Part shown: in pieces, positions 8,937-19,300 of the stretch
Layout: each line of letters opens with the position of its first letter
Numbering within the stretch: the stretch's first letter is position 1
DNA from: an uncultured Pelagibacteraceae bacterium
Lineage (GTDB): Bacteria; Pseudomonadota; Alphaproteobacteria; Pelagibacterales; Pelagibacteraceae
DNA: 64,000 bases
Assembly (NCBI GenBank): GCA_902610315.1
Contig: CACLVA010000006.1
Coordinates: forward strand, 1 to 64,000
Direction: 5' to 3'
Notes under the pieces: model-generated
Told to the model about the DNA's origin: nothing
Seen by the model: the letters and a program-made list of their open reading frames with translations, nothing else
The model's database searches: none
Made by a program: the position numbers and the translations under genes

Positions 8937-10474
8937 TGTTTTCCTCAATTATTAAAAATTTATCAATTTTAAAAAAATTCTTATTTATTAATCTAATTAT
9001 CTTTTTGTTTATAGGTTCACTAACAATAATCTATTTAAGTTACGTACAACCAAATTTAATTAAAAAAAAAACTTCAATACACATTCAAATCTTAAATAAT
9101 ACTGTACAAAACCTAAATAGATTGAATGTTAAATTTAATAAAGAGGATATAAAAAATTTTTTATTTTCTAAAAGATTTCTATTTCAGAGTGTTGATAGGG
9201 TAGTATTTTTAGATGAAGATTATAATATAATAGCTGATACTAACACTTTAGACTTAGATCCCAGGTCATTTAGTCAGAGAATTGATATTGTTGAATTTGA
9301 TAATTCTACAAATAATAATGAAATAGTTACACAAGAAGATAAAATAAACCAAAAAAAAGAAACAGAGCTAAAAGAAAAAATATCAAAATATGCCTCTTCA
9401 ACTAATTTTGGCAAACCATTAACCTTTACAACTGAAAGCTATCAGCAATTCAAATTATCCACTGTAAAAAACTTAATAATAAATGATACACCATCTGGTT
9501 ATTTATTAATTTCAGAAAATGCAAATGAGATTAAAACCGCGATTAATGAAAGAAAAACTTTTATAATACGTACTGCTATATTCGTAGGAATTGTAATTTT
9601 TATTTTTTCCTTGGTTTTAAATAGGTATTTTTTAAAGCCAATCAAAAATTTGGTTAATTTTACCCAAAGCATTAAAGAGAGAAGTAAAAAAAGAGTCGAT
9701 TTAACAAATCTAGTTAAAAGAAATGATGAATTAGGAATGTTGTCACACTCATTAAGTGATATGACAAATGAATTACAAAAAAGAGTAAATACAGCAGAAA
9801 ACTTTTCTACCGATTTAGTACACGAGATTAGAAATCCGCTTGCATCATTAAAAAGTGCTTCAGAAATTTTAAGTGAAACAAGTAGTAACAGTGAGAAAGA
9901 AAAATTAGTAAAAATTTTATCACATGATGTTGAAAGAATTGAAAGACTAATTACAGACTATTCGCAAATGTTAAAAGATGAAGTTGCTATAACTCAAGAG
10001 CAAATGAAGAATATCGATTTAGAAGAAGTTATCAATTCAGTTGTTGACGATTTTAATGGAATATACTTTTCAAAAAGAGGAATTAAGATTAATTTTAAAA
10101 TTCAAGAAAATGGTGGAAGATACTTTATTAAAGGTATCGAAAATAGAATTGAGCAAGTTTTAGCAAATCTTCTTGAAAATTCTATTTCTTTTAGCGAAGA
10201 TAATAAGAAAATTATTGTCGAACTTAAAAAAAATAAAAATAATAAAATCCAACTTTCAGTAGTTGATGAGGGGAGAGGTTTTAAGGAAAAAAATACTGAA
10301 AAAATTTTTAAAAGATTTTACAGTAATAGACCTGAAAAATTTGGAGAACATTCTGGTCTAGGTTTAAATATTGTAAAAAATCTAGTTGATTTACACGGTG
10401 GGAGTGTTAATGCATCAAATAATAAGGCTAAAAACGGAGCAAGGGTTGATATTTATTTTCCAACCATAAATTGA
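8936..10474 (+). CDS. chvG: Sensor histidine kinase ChvG
   Basis: A 512-residue membrane kinase. There is an N-terminal transmembrane helix (about 13-36), a periplasmic sensor region of about 170 residues, a second helix (about 210-228), a HAMP linker, then the dimerisation/phospho-acceptor helix with His296 in LVHEIRNPLASL. The HATPase domain shows NLLENSISFS (N box), VVDEGRGF (G1) and HSGLGLNIVKNL (G2). It pairs with ChvI, whose gene overlaps its start by one base. The 44-base gap to ahcY suggests read-through is possible. Confidence 0.9.
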   Translation: MFSSIIKNLSILKKFLFINLIIFLFIGSLTIIYLSYVQPNLIKKKTSIHIQILNNTVQNLNRLNVKFNKEDIKNFLFSKRFLFQSVDRVVFLDEDYNIIADTNTLDLDPRSFSQRIDIVEFDNSTNNNEIVTQEDKINQKKETELKEKISKYASSTNFGKPLTFTTESYQQFKLSTVKNLIINDTPSGYLLISENANEIKTAINERKTFIIRTAIFVGIVIFIFSLVLNRYFLKPIKNLVNFTQSIKERSKKRVDLTNLVKRNDELGMLSHSLSDMTNELQKRVNTAENFSTDLVHEIRNPLASLKSASEILSETSSNSEKEKLVKILSHDVERIERLITDYSQMLKDEVAITQEQMKNIDLEEVINSVVDDFNGIYFSKRGIKINFKIQENGGRYFIKGIENRIEQVLANLLENSISFSEDNKKIIVELKKNKNNKIQLSVVDEGRGFKEKNTEKIFKRFYSNRPEKFGEHSGLGLNIVKNLVDLHGGSVNASNNKAKNGARVDIYFPTIN

Positions 10475-10517
10475 CTAGTTGAATAAATTTTGAATTAATG
10501 TACAAGCAGAAAAAAAA

Positions 10518-11804
10518 ATGACTGATTATAAAGTAAAAGATATCAATTTAGCTGATTTTGGAAGGAAAGAAATTTCTCTCGCAGAAACTGAAATGCCAGG
10601 TTTAATGGCATTACGAAAAGAATACAAGGGTAAGAGTCCATTAAAGGGCGCAAGAATTTTAGGATGTTTGCATATGACAATTCAAACTGCAGTCTTAATT
10701 GAAACTTTAGTTGACCTTGGTGCTGAGTGCAGATGGTCTTCTTGTAATATATTTTCCACTCAAGATCACGCTGCCGCAGCAATCGCAAAATCTGGAACTC
10801 CAGTTTTTGCATGGAAAGGTGAAACTGAGGATGAATATTGGTGGTGTGTAAGACAAACTATTGAGGGAAAGAAAGATTGGAAACCTAACATGATTTTAGA
10901 TGATGGGGGAGACCTAACAGCTTTAATGCATAAGGATTATAAACATCTTATGAAAGATATTAAAGGATTGTCAGAAGAGACAACAACCGGTGTCTTAGCT
11001 TTAAAGAAAATGGAAAGCGAAGGAACTCTTTTGGTCCCGGCGATTAACGTTAATGACTCTGTTACAAAATCAAAATTTGACAATTTATATGGTTGTAGGG
11101 AAAGCTTAGTAGATGGTATCAAAAGAGCGACAGATGTAATGATGTCAGGAAAAGTAGCCATAGTAGCTGGTTTTGGGGATGTAGGAAAAGGTAGTGCCGC
11201 ATCATTAAGACAAGCCGGTGCGAGAGTAATGATAACCGAAACAGATCCAATTTGTGCATTACAAGCAGCTATGGAAGGTTATGAAGTAGTCTTAATGGAT
11301 GACATGATCAAGCATGCTGACATAGTTGTGACTGCCACTGGAAATAAAGATATTATAACAGCAGATCACATGAGAGACATGAAAGATAGAGCAATACTTT
11401 GTAATATTGGCCACTTTGATAATGAAATTCAGGTTGAAGCGCTTAGAAATTACAAGTGGGATGAAATAAAACCTCAGGTGCATGAAATAGAACTCCCTAG
11501 CAAAAAAAGAATAATTTTACTTGCAGAGGGAAGATTAGTAAATTTAGGATGCGCTACTGGACACCCAAGTTTTGTTATGAGTGCATCATTTACAAATCAA
11601 GTTACAGCTCAGATAGAATTATGGAATAATTCTGATAAATATGAAAAAAAAGTTTATGTTTTACCAAAACATCTAGACGAAAAAGTTGCTATGCTTCATT
11701 TAGAAAAAGTTGGAGCCAAGTTGACTAAGTTGTCTAAAGAACAAGCAGATTATATTAGCGTAAAACAAGAAGGACCTTATAAACCAGATGCCTATCGCTA
11801 CTAA
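10518..11804 (+). CDS. ahcY: Adenosylhomocysteinase (S-adenosyl-L-homocysteine hydrolase)
   Basis: Converts S-adenosylhomocysteine to adenosine and homocysteine, clearing the product inhibitor of methyltransferases. The 428-residue protein has [13 protein letters not shown] and [14 protein letters not shown] in the substrate domain, the NAD-binding [13 protein letters not shown] loop, [10 protein letters not shown] and the C-terminal KPDAYRY that completes the NAD site. The length is short because it lacks the ~40-residue insert seen in many bacterial forms. The stop overlaps the tsaE start by 17 bases. I looked for a SAH or SAM riboswitch in the 44-base gap upstream and saw none. Confidence 0.96.
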   Translation: MTDYKVKDINLADFGRKEISLAETEMPGLMALRKEYKGKSPLKGARILGCLHMTIQTAVLIETLVDLGAECRWSSCNIFSTQDHAAAAIAKSGTPVFAWKGETEDEYWWCVRQTIEGKKDWKPNMILDDGGDLTALMHKDYKHLMKDIKGLSEETTTGVLALKKMESEGTLLVPAINVNDSVTKSKFDNLYGCRESLVDGIKRATDVMMSGKVAIVAGFGDVGKGSAASLRQAGARVMITETDPICALQAAMEGYEVVLMDDMIKHADIVVTATGNKDIITADHMRDMKDRAILCNIGHFDNEIQVEALRNYKWDEIKPQVHEIELPSKKRIILLAEGRLVNLGCATGHPSFVMSASFTNQVTAQIELWNNSDKYEKKVYVLPKHLDEKVAMLHLEKVGAKLTKLSKEQADYISVKQEGPYKPDAYRY

Positions 11805-12273
11805 CGGTAGCTCTATAAAAGTTTCAAATTTAAAAGTTTCAAATTTAAAAGTTTTAAAAAATTTAGCTTGCAAGATTGCAAATAAAATAAAGTCAGGAGA
11901 AACAATTCTATTATACGGTCAACTTGGAGTTGGTAAAACTACATTTGCTAGATTTTTTATAAATCATTTACAAAAAAAAACAAATTCAAAAATTACTGAA
12001 GTGCCAAGTCCTACATTTACTGTAATGTACGAATATCTGGCTAATAAAAAATTAATTCAGCACTATGATTTTTATAGAGTAAAAAATTACAAAGAACTGA
12101 ATAATATTGGTGTATTTGAAGATAATGAAGTAATTTCTTTAATAGAATGGCCAGAAAAAATAAAATTTAAACCAAAAAACCGTATCGAGTTGAAATTCAA
12201 ATATTTAAAAAACTTTGAAAATAGAAATATTAAAATTAAACTTTTTGGAAATTGTAAAAAATATGAATTTTAA
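11788..12273 (+). CDS. tsaE: tRNA threonylcarbamoyladenosine biosynthesis ATPase TsaE
   Basis: A 161-residue P-loop ATPase that supports the TsaBD complex in forming t6A37 on ANN-decoding tRNAs. Walker A is [14 protein letters not shown] (about 43-56); [16 protein letters not shown] and LIEWPEKI are family motifs. The start at 11788 lies inside the end of ahcY. Residues 11-22 are a short tandem repeat (KVSNL twice) encoded by a duplicated AT-rich 15-mer, so the true N-terminus may be shorter than annotated. The 3' end overlaps the next gene by 11 bases. The order tsaE, amgK, murU is characteristic of alphaproteobacteria. Confidence 0.9.
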   Translation: MPIATNGSSIKVSNLKVSNLKVLKNLACKIANKIKSGETILLYGQLGVGKTTFARFFINHLQKKTNSKITEVPSPTFTVMYEYLANKKLIQHYDFYRVKNYKELNNIGVFEDNEVISLIEWPEKIKFKPKNRIELKFKYLKNFENRNIKIKLFGNCKKYEF

Positions 12274-13168
12274 AAAAATTAAGGGCGATGCATCAGATAG
12301 AGAGTTTTATAGGTCAAGAAACTCTATATTAGTTTATTCTAAAAAAAATAAATATAAGAATCTTTTAGTATATGACTGCATTAATAAAATTTTGAACAAT
12401 CATAAAATACACGCCCCAAAACTTATAAAAAACAATTATGGCAAAGGTTCTATACAGATTACTAATCTAGGAAAAAAAAGTATAAAAAATATTCTAACAA
12501 AAAATAATAGATATAAAATTTATAAAAAAATAATTGATATACTTATTAAGTTTAAAAAAATAAAAAATACAAAAACCATAAACTTAAATGGAAAACAATA
12601 TTGTATGAAAAAATATAATCACATAGATTTATATAAAGAGGCAGATTTATTTAACAAATGGTATACACCTTACTATAATAAAAAATTGGCCAAACCTTAT
12701 AAAAAAAAAAAAATTAGAAAAATTATAAATGTCTTAATAAAAAAAATAAAATTACCAAATAACACTTTTGTTCACAGAGACTTTCATGTTTCTAATATGA
12801 TGTATAAAAATAAAAAAATATATTTAATAGATAGCCAGGATGCTGTTATTGGTAACCCAGCATATGATTTGGCATCATTAATAGATGACGCAAGGTATAA
12901 ATCATCAAACCTATTAAAAAAAAACATTTATTCATATTTTTTACAAAAAAGTAAAAGAATAGATAGAAAATCTTTTGAAAATGACTTTTTAATACTTTCT
13001 GTTTTGAGAAACCTAAAAATTTTAGGAATTTTCACAAGACTTGCAAAAAGAGATAAGAAAAACAATTATCTGAAATTAATACCCTATACATGGAAATTAA
13101 TTAAACTTAGAACAAGTAGCAATAACATTTTTGATGAGTTAGTTTCTTGCTTAAATAAGGAAAAGTAG
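12263..13168 (+). CDS. amgK: Aminoglycoside-phosphotransferase-fold sugar kinase, AmgK-like
   Basis: A 301-residue kinase of the APH/choline-kinase fold. The opening KGDASDREFYR is the AmgK motif, and the catalytic loop HRDFHVSNMMY with the metal-binding Asp in LIDSQDAVIGNPAYDLASLIDD are complete. AmgK phosphorylates the anomeric carbon of N-acetylmuramate (and GlcNAc) in the cell-wall recycling route to UDP-MurNAc; the next gene, MurU-like, supplies the following step. I take the ATG at 12263, directly before the conserved motif and overlapping the tsaE end; an upstream in-frame ATG at 12215 would add 16 unconserved residues. Confidence 0.82.
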   Translation: MNFKKIKGDASDREFYRSRNSILVYSKKNKYKNLLVYDCINKILNNHKIHAPKLIKNNYGKGSIQITNLGKKSIKNILTKNNRYKIYKKIIDILIKFKKIKNTKTINLNGKQYCMKKYNHIDLYKEADLFNKWYTPYYNKKLAKPYKKKKIRKIINVLIKKIKLPNNTFVHRDFHVSNMMYKNKKIYLIDSQDAVIGNPAYDLASLIDDARYKSSNLLKKNIYSYFLQKSKRIDRKSFENDFLILSVLRNLKILGIFTRLAKRDKKNNYLKLIPYTWKLIKLRTSSNNIFDELVSCLNKEK

Positions 13169-13173
13169 AAAAG

Positions 13174-13866
13174 ATGAAAAAATTAAACACAGCCATAATT
13201 ATGTGTGCAGGTTTTGGTAAAAGATTAAAACCACTAACAAATAAAGTGCCAAAACCCCTCTTAAAGATAGATAATAAGTCTCTTCTAGAAAACACAATAG
13301 AGTTATTATTTAGATTAAATATAAATAAAATTTTCTTAAATTCTCATCATTTAAGTCAACAAATAAAAAGATTTATTTTAGAAAAGAAATTATCAAAAAA
13401 AATTAAAGTGTTTGAGGAAAAAAGAAAAATTTTAAACACAGGAGGGGGTATTTTAAATATTGTAAAATCTTCGAATGATAAAAATTACTTAGTTTTAAAC
13501 CCAGACACAATTTGGACCATAAAACATTCAATCGAAATAATTAAAATGAAAAATTTATATTTTTCTAAAAAAGCCTCAAACATGCTCCTAGTAGTTAAAA
13601 AAAAAAGAAGTTTTGATAAAAGACTAAGCGGTGATTTTTCAATGAAAAAAAATATTCTTACATATAATTCAAAAAAAGAATACATATTCACAGGCTGTCA
13701 AATAATTAACAGGGATCTATTTATTAATATAAAAAAAAAAATTTTTCCTATTTCATTAGTCTGGAACAAATTGTTAACGGATAAAAATTTGTATGGTTAT
13801 GAAAGTAAAATTAATTTTAAACACGTAACCGATATTAAAATTTATAAAAAATTAATTATTAAATAA
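13174..13866 (+). CDS. murU: Nucleotidyltransferase, MurU-like (N-acetylmuramate-1-phosphate uridylyltransferase)
   Basis: A 230-residue Rossmann-like nucleotidyltransferase. The N-terminal CAGFGKRLKPLTNKVPKPLL is the sugar-nucleotide pyrophosphorylase signature, and LNPDTIW carries the metal-binding Asp. Its position 5 bases after the AmgK-like kinase points to the MurU step of peptidoglycan recycling, using UTP to make UDP-MurNAc. A related GlcNAc- or mannose-1-phosphate specificity cannot be excluded. The 3' end overlaps the convergent gpmA by 15 bases. In several alphaproteobacteria addB-addA-trxA follow at this place; here they do not. Confidence 0.8.
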   Translation: MKKLNTAIIMCAGFGKRLKPLTNKVPKPLLKIDNKSLLENTIELLFRLNINKIFLNSHHLSQQIKRFILEKKLSKKIKVFEEKRKILNTGGGILNIVKSSNDKNYLVLNPDTIWTIKHSIEIIKMKNLYFSKKASNMLLVVKKKRSFDKRLSGDFSMKKNILTYNSKKEYIFTGCQIINRDLFINIKKKIFPISLVWNKLLTDKNLYGYESKINFKHVTDIKIYKKLIIK

Positions 13867-14574
13867 TAATTTTTTAGCCCTTGCCTCGTCGAGATATCTT
13901 GCTTTTATCACCTTTAAACTTTTATCAAAATCTATAACCAGTGGATTGCCAGTAGGTATTTCTAAATTCGAAATATTTTCATTACTTATTTTAAATAAAT
14001 ATTTACATAAAGCTCTTATAGAATTTCCATGTGCAGCAACCAATATACTTTTTTCTAATTTTAGTAGTTTTAATATTTTACTTTCAAAATAAGGGATAAC
14101 TCGATTATATGTATCCTCTAAAGACTCAGCATCAGGAATATTGCTTTTTGGAATGTTTTTGTATTTATCTATATTCAATGGATGATGAACGTTATTTTTA
14201 TCTAAATTTTCAGGCTTTAAACTCCATGATCTTCTAAATTCATGTATTTTTTTTTCTCCAAGTTTTTTTTTCATTTCCTCTTTATTTAAGCCAGTTAAAG
14301 CTCCATAATGTCTTTCATTCAGTTGCCAAGCCTCTTCAAACTTTAGATTTTTAATTCCTATAGTTTCTTGGATTAACTTTAATGTATTGATAGCTCTTTT
14401 TTGAAACGAGGAAAAATAGTAATCGAATTTAAGATTTTCATTAATAATTAATTCACCAGCAGTTTTTGCCTCTTTTTTACCTTTATCAGACAAATCTATA
14501 TCAACCCATCCAGTGAACTTATTTTGACTATTCCATTCGCTCTGTCCATGTCTTATTAATACAAGGTGCACCAT
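13852..14574 (-). CDS. gpmA: 2,3-bisphosphoglycerate-dependent phosphoglycerate mutase
   Basis: Interconverts 3- and 2-phosphoglycerate in glycolysis and gluconeogenesis. The 240-residue protein has the phosphohistidine motif LIRHGQSEWN with His9, the second arginine in FSSFQKRAINTL, ERHYGALTGLNK, and the second catalytic histidine in VAAHGNSIRALC. Length and motifs match the dPGM class. It is convergent with murU and divergent from the VanZ-like gene 38 bases away. Confidence 0.93.
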   Translation of the reverse strand: MVHLVLIRHGQSEWNSQNKFTGWVDIDLSDKGKKEAKTAGELIINENLKFDYYFSSFQKRAINTLKLIQETIGIKNLKFEEAWQLNERHYGALTGLNKEEMKKKLGEKKIHEFRRSWSLKPENLDKNNVHHPLNIDKYKNIPKSNIPDAESLEDTYNRVIPYFESKILKLLKLEKSILVAAHGNSIRALCKYLFKISNENISNLEIPTGNPLVIDFDKSLKVIKARYLDEARAKKLLFNN

Positions 14575-14612
14575 TTATACATGTTTGATAACTTAAAATT
14601 ACAATTAAATAA

Positions 14613-15014
14613 ATGTTTATAATGAGAAATATTAGAAAATATTTAGACTTATTTTTCAAAATTTCTAATTTTACTATAATATTTCTATATTTATATCCAG
14701 GCAGTATTCTTGGATGGATACTATATGGAAATTTAAAATCGCAGCCTCAATTAACTGGAGATTTTTTATCTTTATCATCTAATCATCTTTATACTTTTTT
14801 AATTTTATCATTTATTGCTATTTTAAATTATTCAAATAACTCAAAAAAACTTAATTACATTTTTTTATATTTACTTTTTATTTCGATAATCCTAGAACTA
14901 GCACACATTATAATTCCATATAGAAGTTTTCAATTTGAGGATTTGATTGGTAACATAACAGGTGTTATAATTTCTTATATATTAATGAAATTTTATGAGC
15001 TCATTCGAAGATAG
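14613..15014 (+). CDS. VanZ-like small membrane protein
   Basis: A 133-residue protein with four predicted transmembrane helices separated by short loops. The last third, with ELAHIIIPYRSFQFEDLIGNITGVIISY, matches the VanZ-like family pattern of a polar E(x)QxxxPxR loop followed by D(x)xxNxxG. Biochemical function is unknown; the family is loosely tied to envelope processes. It overlaps the zeta gene by 20 bases. In-frame ATGs at 14613 and 14622 are both possible starts. Confidence 0.7.
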   Translation: MFIMRNIRKYLDLFFKISNFTIIFLYLYPGSILGWILYGNLKSQPQLTGDFLSLSSNHLYTFLILSFIAILNYSNNSKKLNYIFLYLLFISIILELAHIIIPYRSFQFEDLIGNITGVIISYILMKFYELIRR

Positions 15015-15303
15015 AAAAAAAAATTTTGAAAATAAGTTTGCTCATGATGAAGAGCTTAAATTTAAAGTTAATTCAAAAAGAAACAAATATTTAGGTGAAT
15101 GGGCCGCAGAAATTTTGGGAAAAAAAGATCAAGAAAAAGAACAATATATATTAGAAGTAATAAAATCTGATTTTAGCGAACCAGGTGATGAAGATATAAT
15201 TAAAAAATTATACCAAGATTTAAAAGACAAAAATATTTCAGAAAATGATGTTAGAGAAAAATTAAATGAACTACTCCAAACTGCAAAAAAAGATTTTTTA
15301 TAG
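14995..15303 (+). CDS. F1-ATPase inhibitor subunit zeta (DUF1476)
   Basis: A 102-residue alphaproteobacterial protein. It opens with SSFEDRKKNFENKFAHDEEL, the conserved inhibitory N-terminus of zeta, followed by KRNKYLGEWAAEILG and a helical C-terminal half. In Paracoccus zeta blocks rotation of F1 in the hydrolytic direction. Its genes are found only in Alphaproteobacteria, which helps place the organism. It overlaps genes on both sides (20 bases upstream, 38 bases downstream), a typical compaction sign. Confidence 0.88.
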   Translation: MSSFEDRKKNFENKFAHDEELKFKVNSKRNKYLGEWAAEILGKKDQEKEQYILEVIKSDFSEPGDEDIIKKLYQDLKDKNISENDVREKLNELLQTAKKDFL

Positions 15304-15784
15304 TTTTATTATTTTTTTTTTTTTTATTTCAAGACCTATTCATTCACTAGAGGTTGAGGGATTTGCAAAAGTTATTGATGGTGACACAATAATTATAAAT
15401 AAAAAAAAAATCCGATTATTAGGAATAGATGCACCTGAAATTGAACAACACTGCAAAAAACCTTGGATACAATTTAATTTTATTACTTTAAATAAAAAAT
15501 ACAAATGTGGTTTAGTAGCAAAAGAAAGATTAGATAAAATTATTTCAAAAAATAAAATAAAATGTAAAGGTGAAAAGTATGATCGCTATAAAAGATTAAT
15601 TGCAATTTGTTATAAAAAAAAAATAGATTTAAACAATTGGATGGTTAAAAATGGGTTAGCATTAAATTACACCAAGTATTCAAAAAAATACGTTAGTTCT
15701 GAAATACAAGCTAAGAGAGAAAAATTGGGATTATGGAAAGGTCAATTTGATAAACCATGGGAATGGAGAAAAAAAAATAAATAA
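15266..15784 (+). CDS. Secreted thermonuclease-like (SNase) protein
   Basis: A 172-residue staphylococcal-nuclease-fold protein with an N-terminal hydrophobic signal (about 9-27). The SNase core shows KVIDGDTIIINKKKIRLLGIDAPE, with the catalytic Arg and metal-binding Asp residues, then VAKERL and KYDRYKRLIA. Expected to cut nucleic acids outside the cytoplasmic membrane, perhaps for nutrient salvage. The annotated start overlaps the zeta gene by 38 bases. Confidence 0.8.
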   Translation: MNYSKLQKKIFYSFIIFFFFISRPIHSLEVEGFAKVIDGDTIIINKKKIRLLGIDAPEIEQHCKKPWIQFNFITLNKKYKCGLVAKERLDKIISKNKIKCKGEKYDRYKRLIAICYKKKIDLNNWMVKNGLALNYTKYSKKYVSSEIQAKREKLGLWKGQFDKPWEWRKKNK

Positions 15785-15798
15785 ATTATAATTCTGAA

Positions 15799-16395
15799 GT
15801 GATTCATTTTAAAAAAACTTGGATAATTTTTTTCTTTTTTTTAATCAGTTGCTCATCGATACCAAAAAATACATCTGATGGCTGTTCAATATTTTCTGAA
15901 AGATATTTATGGTATAAGCATTCAAAAAAAACAGAGCAAAAATGGGGAACACCAATTTATATACAATTAGCGATAATTAAAATGGAGTCTGATTTCGATT
16001 GGCTTGCTAAACCCGAGAGAAATAAGATTTTTAAAATAATTCCCTATAAAAGACCTTCATCTTCTTTTGGGTATTCTCAAGCAGTCAAAGGTACTTGGAA
16101 ACAATACAAAAAAGAAACAAACAATCCGCTAGCAATTAGAAACAGGTTTAAAGATAGCGTAGATTTTATAGGATGGTATACAAGTAAATCCTCAAAAATA
16201 TTAAAAATTTCAAAAGAAGATCCTTTTAGACAATACATTGCTTACCATGAAGGGTGGGGCAATTATAAACACTACAAAAGAAATAAAAAGGTTATTAATT
16301 TAGCTAAAAAAGTAAAAGGTTATTCTGAAATATATAAAAAACAACTAACGAAGTGTAAAAAAAAATTAAGTCGAAAAAAATTTATAATTTATTAA
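15799..16395 (+). CDS. Lytic-transglycosylase-like lipoprotein
   Basis: A 198-residue exported protein with a lipobox (FFLISC, Cys about 18) after a short signal. The body has the lysozyme-like IQLAIIKMESDFDW, in which the Glu would be the catalytic acid, SSSFGYSQAVKGTWKQYK, and IAYHEGWGNYK, a pattern seen in the SLT-type family restricted to proteobacteria. Likely trims peptidoglycan from the outer-membrane side. The stop overlaps the convergent RND gene by four bases. Confidence 0.75.
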   Translation: MIHFKKTWIIFFFFLISCSSIPKNTSDGCSIFSERYLWYKHSKKTEQKWGTPIYIQLAIIKMESDFDWLAKPERNKIFKIIPYKRPSSSFGYSQAVKGTWKQYKKETNNPLAIRNRFKDSVDFIGWYTSKSSKILKISKEDPFRQYIAYHEGWGNYKHYKRNKKVINLAKKVKGYSEIYKKQLTKCKKKLSRKKFIIY

Positions 16396-19300
16396 CTTAA
16401 CTCTTTATTTAATTTTTCCTCGATATAATTAATACTTTTAGTATTTTTTCCAATTATCAAATAAATTACTGGTATCACATACAAGGTAAAAAATGTTGAA
16501 AAAAACATACCTGCAAATATCGTTATACCAACAGTTAATCTACTTGCCTCTCCAGGACCGCTGCTAATTATTAATGGTAAAACTCCAAATATAGTAGAGG
16601 AAGATGTCATTAATATTGGTCTTAATCTAATACCAGCTGACTCCATAACAGCTATTTTAATATTCTTTCCTTCGGCTCTTAATTGATTTGCAAATTCAAC
16701 AATCAATATCCCATTTTTTGTGGCTAAACCTATAAGAATGATTAACGCTATTTGACTATAAACATTTATTGAACTCCCTACTAATAACAAACCGACCAAA
16801 CCACCTAAAATAGCTAGTGGAACTGTTAACATTATGGTTAACGGATGTTTGAAACTTTCAAATTGGGCAGCCATTACTAAATAAGCAGTTATTAATGCTA
16901 AAACAAATATTAAATATATTTGATAACTAATTTCCTTTATTTGCTCACTTTCACCCTTAAATTCAACCCTGGCTTCTGGGGTATTCTTCTTTACAACATC
17001 TTCTAAAAAATTAAGTGCTGATACTAATGTGTAATCACCAACAATATTCGCAGATATTGTTACAGCTTTTTGTCTATTATATCTCGATAAAAATGGAGCA
17101 GTGCCTTCCTCTCCAATTGTAACTAAATTAGAAAGAGAAATAAGCTTATTAGTATTTTTTGATCTTACATAAACTTTATTTAAACTTGATGGCTCATTTC
17201 TATTAGATATATCTCCCTGCAATATTATAGAATATTCTTTTCCGTCTTTAGTAAAGTTAGTAACATTTTTTGAACCAAAAATTGTTTCAATAGTTTTTCC
17301 TATCTCCACAGTCGAGATACCTAAGTCAGAGGTTTTTTTTTGATCAATCTTTACATTTAAAATTGGTTTATTTAGTTCAAAATCATCCTCAATATTAGTA
17401 AGATTTTTATTTTTTCTTGCCTCCAATTTTATTATTTCTTTCCATCTTATTAATTCTTCATAAGTATTTCCTTGAATTACAAATTGAATAGGTTTTTCTA
17501 CACCACCAGTTCTAATTCCTTGTGGCATTATTGGAAAAGCTAAAACTCCAGGCACTTTAGAAATTTCTTTAAAGGATTCCATCATAATTTTTTGACCACT
17601 TCTGTCTCTTTTTTCCCAACTCTCTAGTAAAGCGATTATGAATGCAGAGTTTACTTGTTTACTACTTTTTCCAAACCCAGGTACTCTTAATATCACTCTT
17701 CTGTACTCTCCTTTACCAATTTTAGGGAGGAGAAATCCTTCAATTTCTTGAGCTTTGTTTGATGTAAAATCAAAGCCAGAACTTTGTGGCGCTTTTACAA
17801 TTACAAAAAAAGCTCCTCTATCTTCTTTTGGAATTAGTTGTTTGGGAGCATAAAGAAATGCTGCTATTGTTAATATTAATACAGAAATCAAAAAAAATAT
17901 AACTGTCTTTTTCTTATCGATCCAGTATGAAAGCGAGTCCTTATAAAATATTTTAAAGTCTTTTAGTTTTTTCTCGAAACTATAAGTTAATTTATTTTTT
18001 TTATCATTTTGACCTAGAACCTTACTTGCTAGCATAGGGCTTAGCGACAAAGCTACAAAACTAGAAATTATCACTGCAAAGCTTAAGGTAACAGCAGTTT
18101 CCATATATAGAACGCTTGATAATCCCTTAACAAAAATTAGAGGAATAAAAACAGCTACAAGAACTAACGTTGTTGCAATAATTGCAAATGAAACTTGTTT
18201 CGAACCTTTGTAAGCCGCAACTAATGGTGACTCTCCAAGCTCAATTCTTCTTACAATATTTTCTAACATTACTATGGCATCGTCTACTACAATTCCAATA
18301 GCAAGTACTAGTGCCATTAATGTGAAAAGATTTATTGAGAAATCGAAAAAATATATTGCTAGAAACGTAGAAATTAGTGAAACGGGCAAAGCTACAATAG
18401 GTACTACTAATGACCTAAAATTACCTAAAAAAGAATAAATTATAAATGATACAAGTATTAAGGCTACAAAAAGTGTTTTATAAACCTCTTTAATTGCACT
18501 TGAAATGTAATTACTCCTATCAAAAGAAACTTCTAATTTTGTTCCATCTGGAAGACTGGGTTCAATTTGTTTTATTTTTTTCTTTATTCTGTTTGCTACT
18601 GAAATAGTGTTTGCATCTGAGTTTTGATAAATACCTATACCAACTACTTGTCTACCATTTCCTTTAAATAATGTTCTTGTTGATACTGGACCGAATTCTA
18701 TTCTTGCAACATCTTCAAGTTTGGTAATAGATCCATCTATCGATTTTTTTAATGGCAATTTTTTAAAAGATTCAAGTGATTCATATGCATTTTCGAGTTT
18801 AATTGTTAAATCAACATCTTTAGACTCTATTTTTCCAGCAGGAAATTCTACATTTTCCTGCCTAAGGACATTTTCTATATCTTGAGTTGTAAGATCTCTA
18901 GCTGCTAATGACAGTGGATCTAGCCAGACTCTAAGAGAAAGTTCCCTCTCTCCGCCCAGCCTTACTCTTCCAACCCCTTCAACTGTTGAAAAGTAGTCGG
19001 TTAAATACCTATCCGCATAATCTGTCAACTCAAGATCAGACATAAAGTCAGAACTAAAACTTAACCACATGGTTGTTCTAAAACCAGCTGATTGTTTGAA
19101 TATTTCAGGTGCATCGGACTCAGTAGGTAAATTATCTAATACTCTTGCAATCGAACTTCTCACATCATTTGCCACATCATCAATATCAAGATTATCTTTG
19201 AATGTTAGATCAATTCTTGACCTTTCATCTTCACTCATTGACTCTATAGAGACTAATCCGGCGGTACCTCCAACAAAGTCCTCAATTTTTTGAGTAATTT

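Noticed and set aside
10475..10517. SAH or SAM riboswitch before ahcY
   Set aside because: The gap is only 43 bases and shows no conserved core or pairing.
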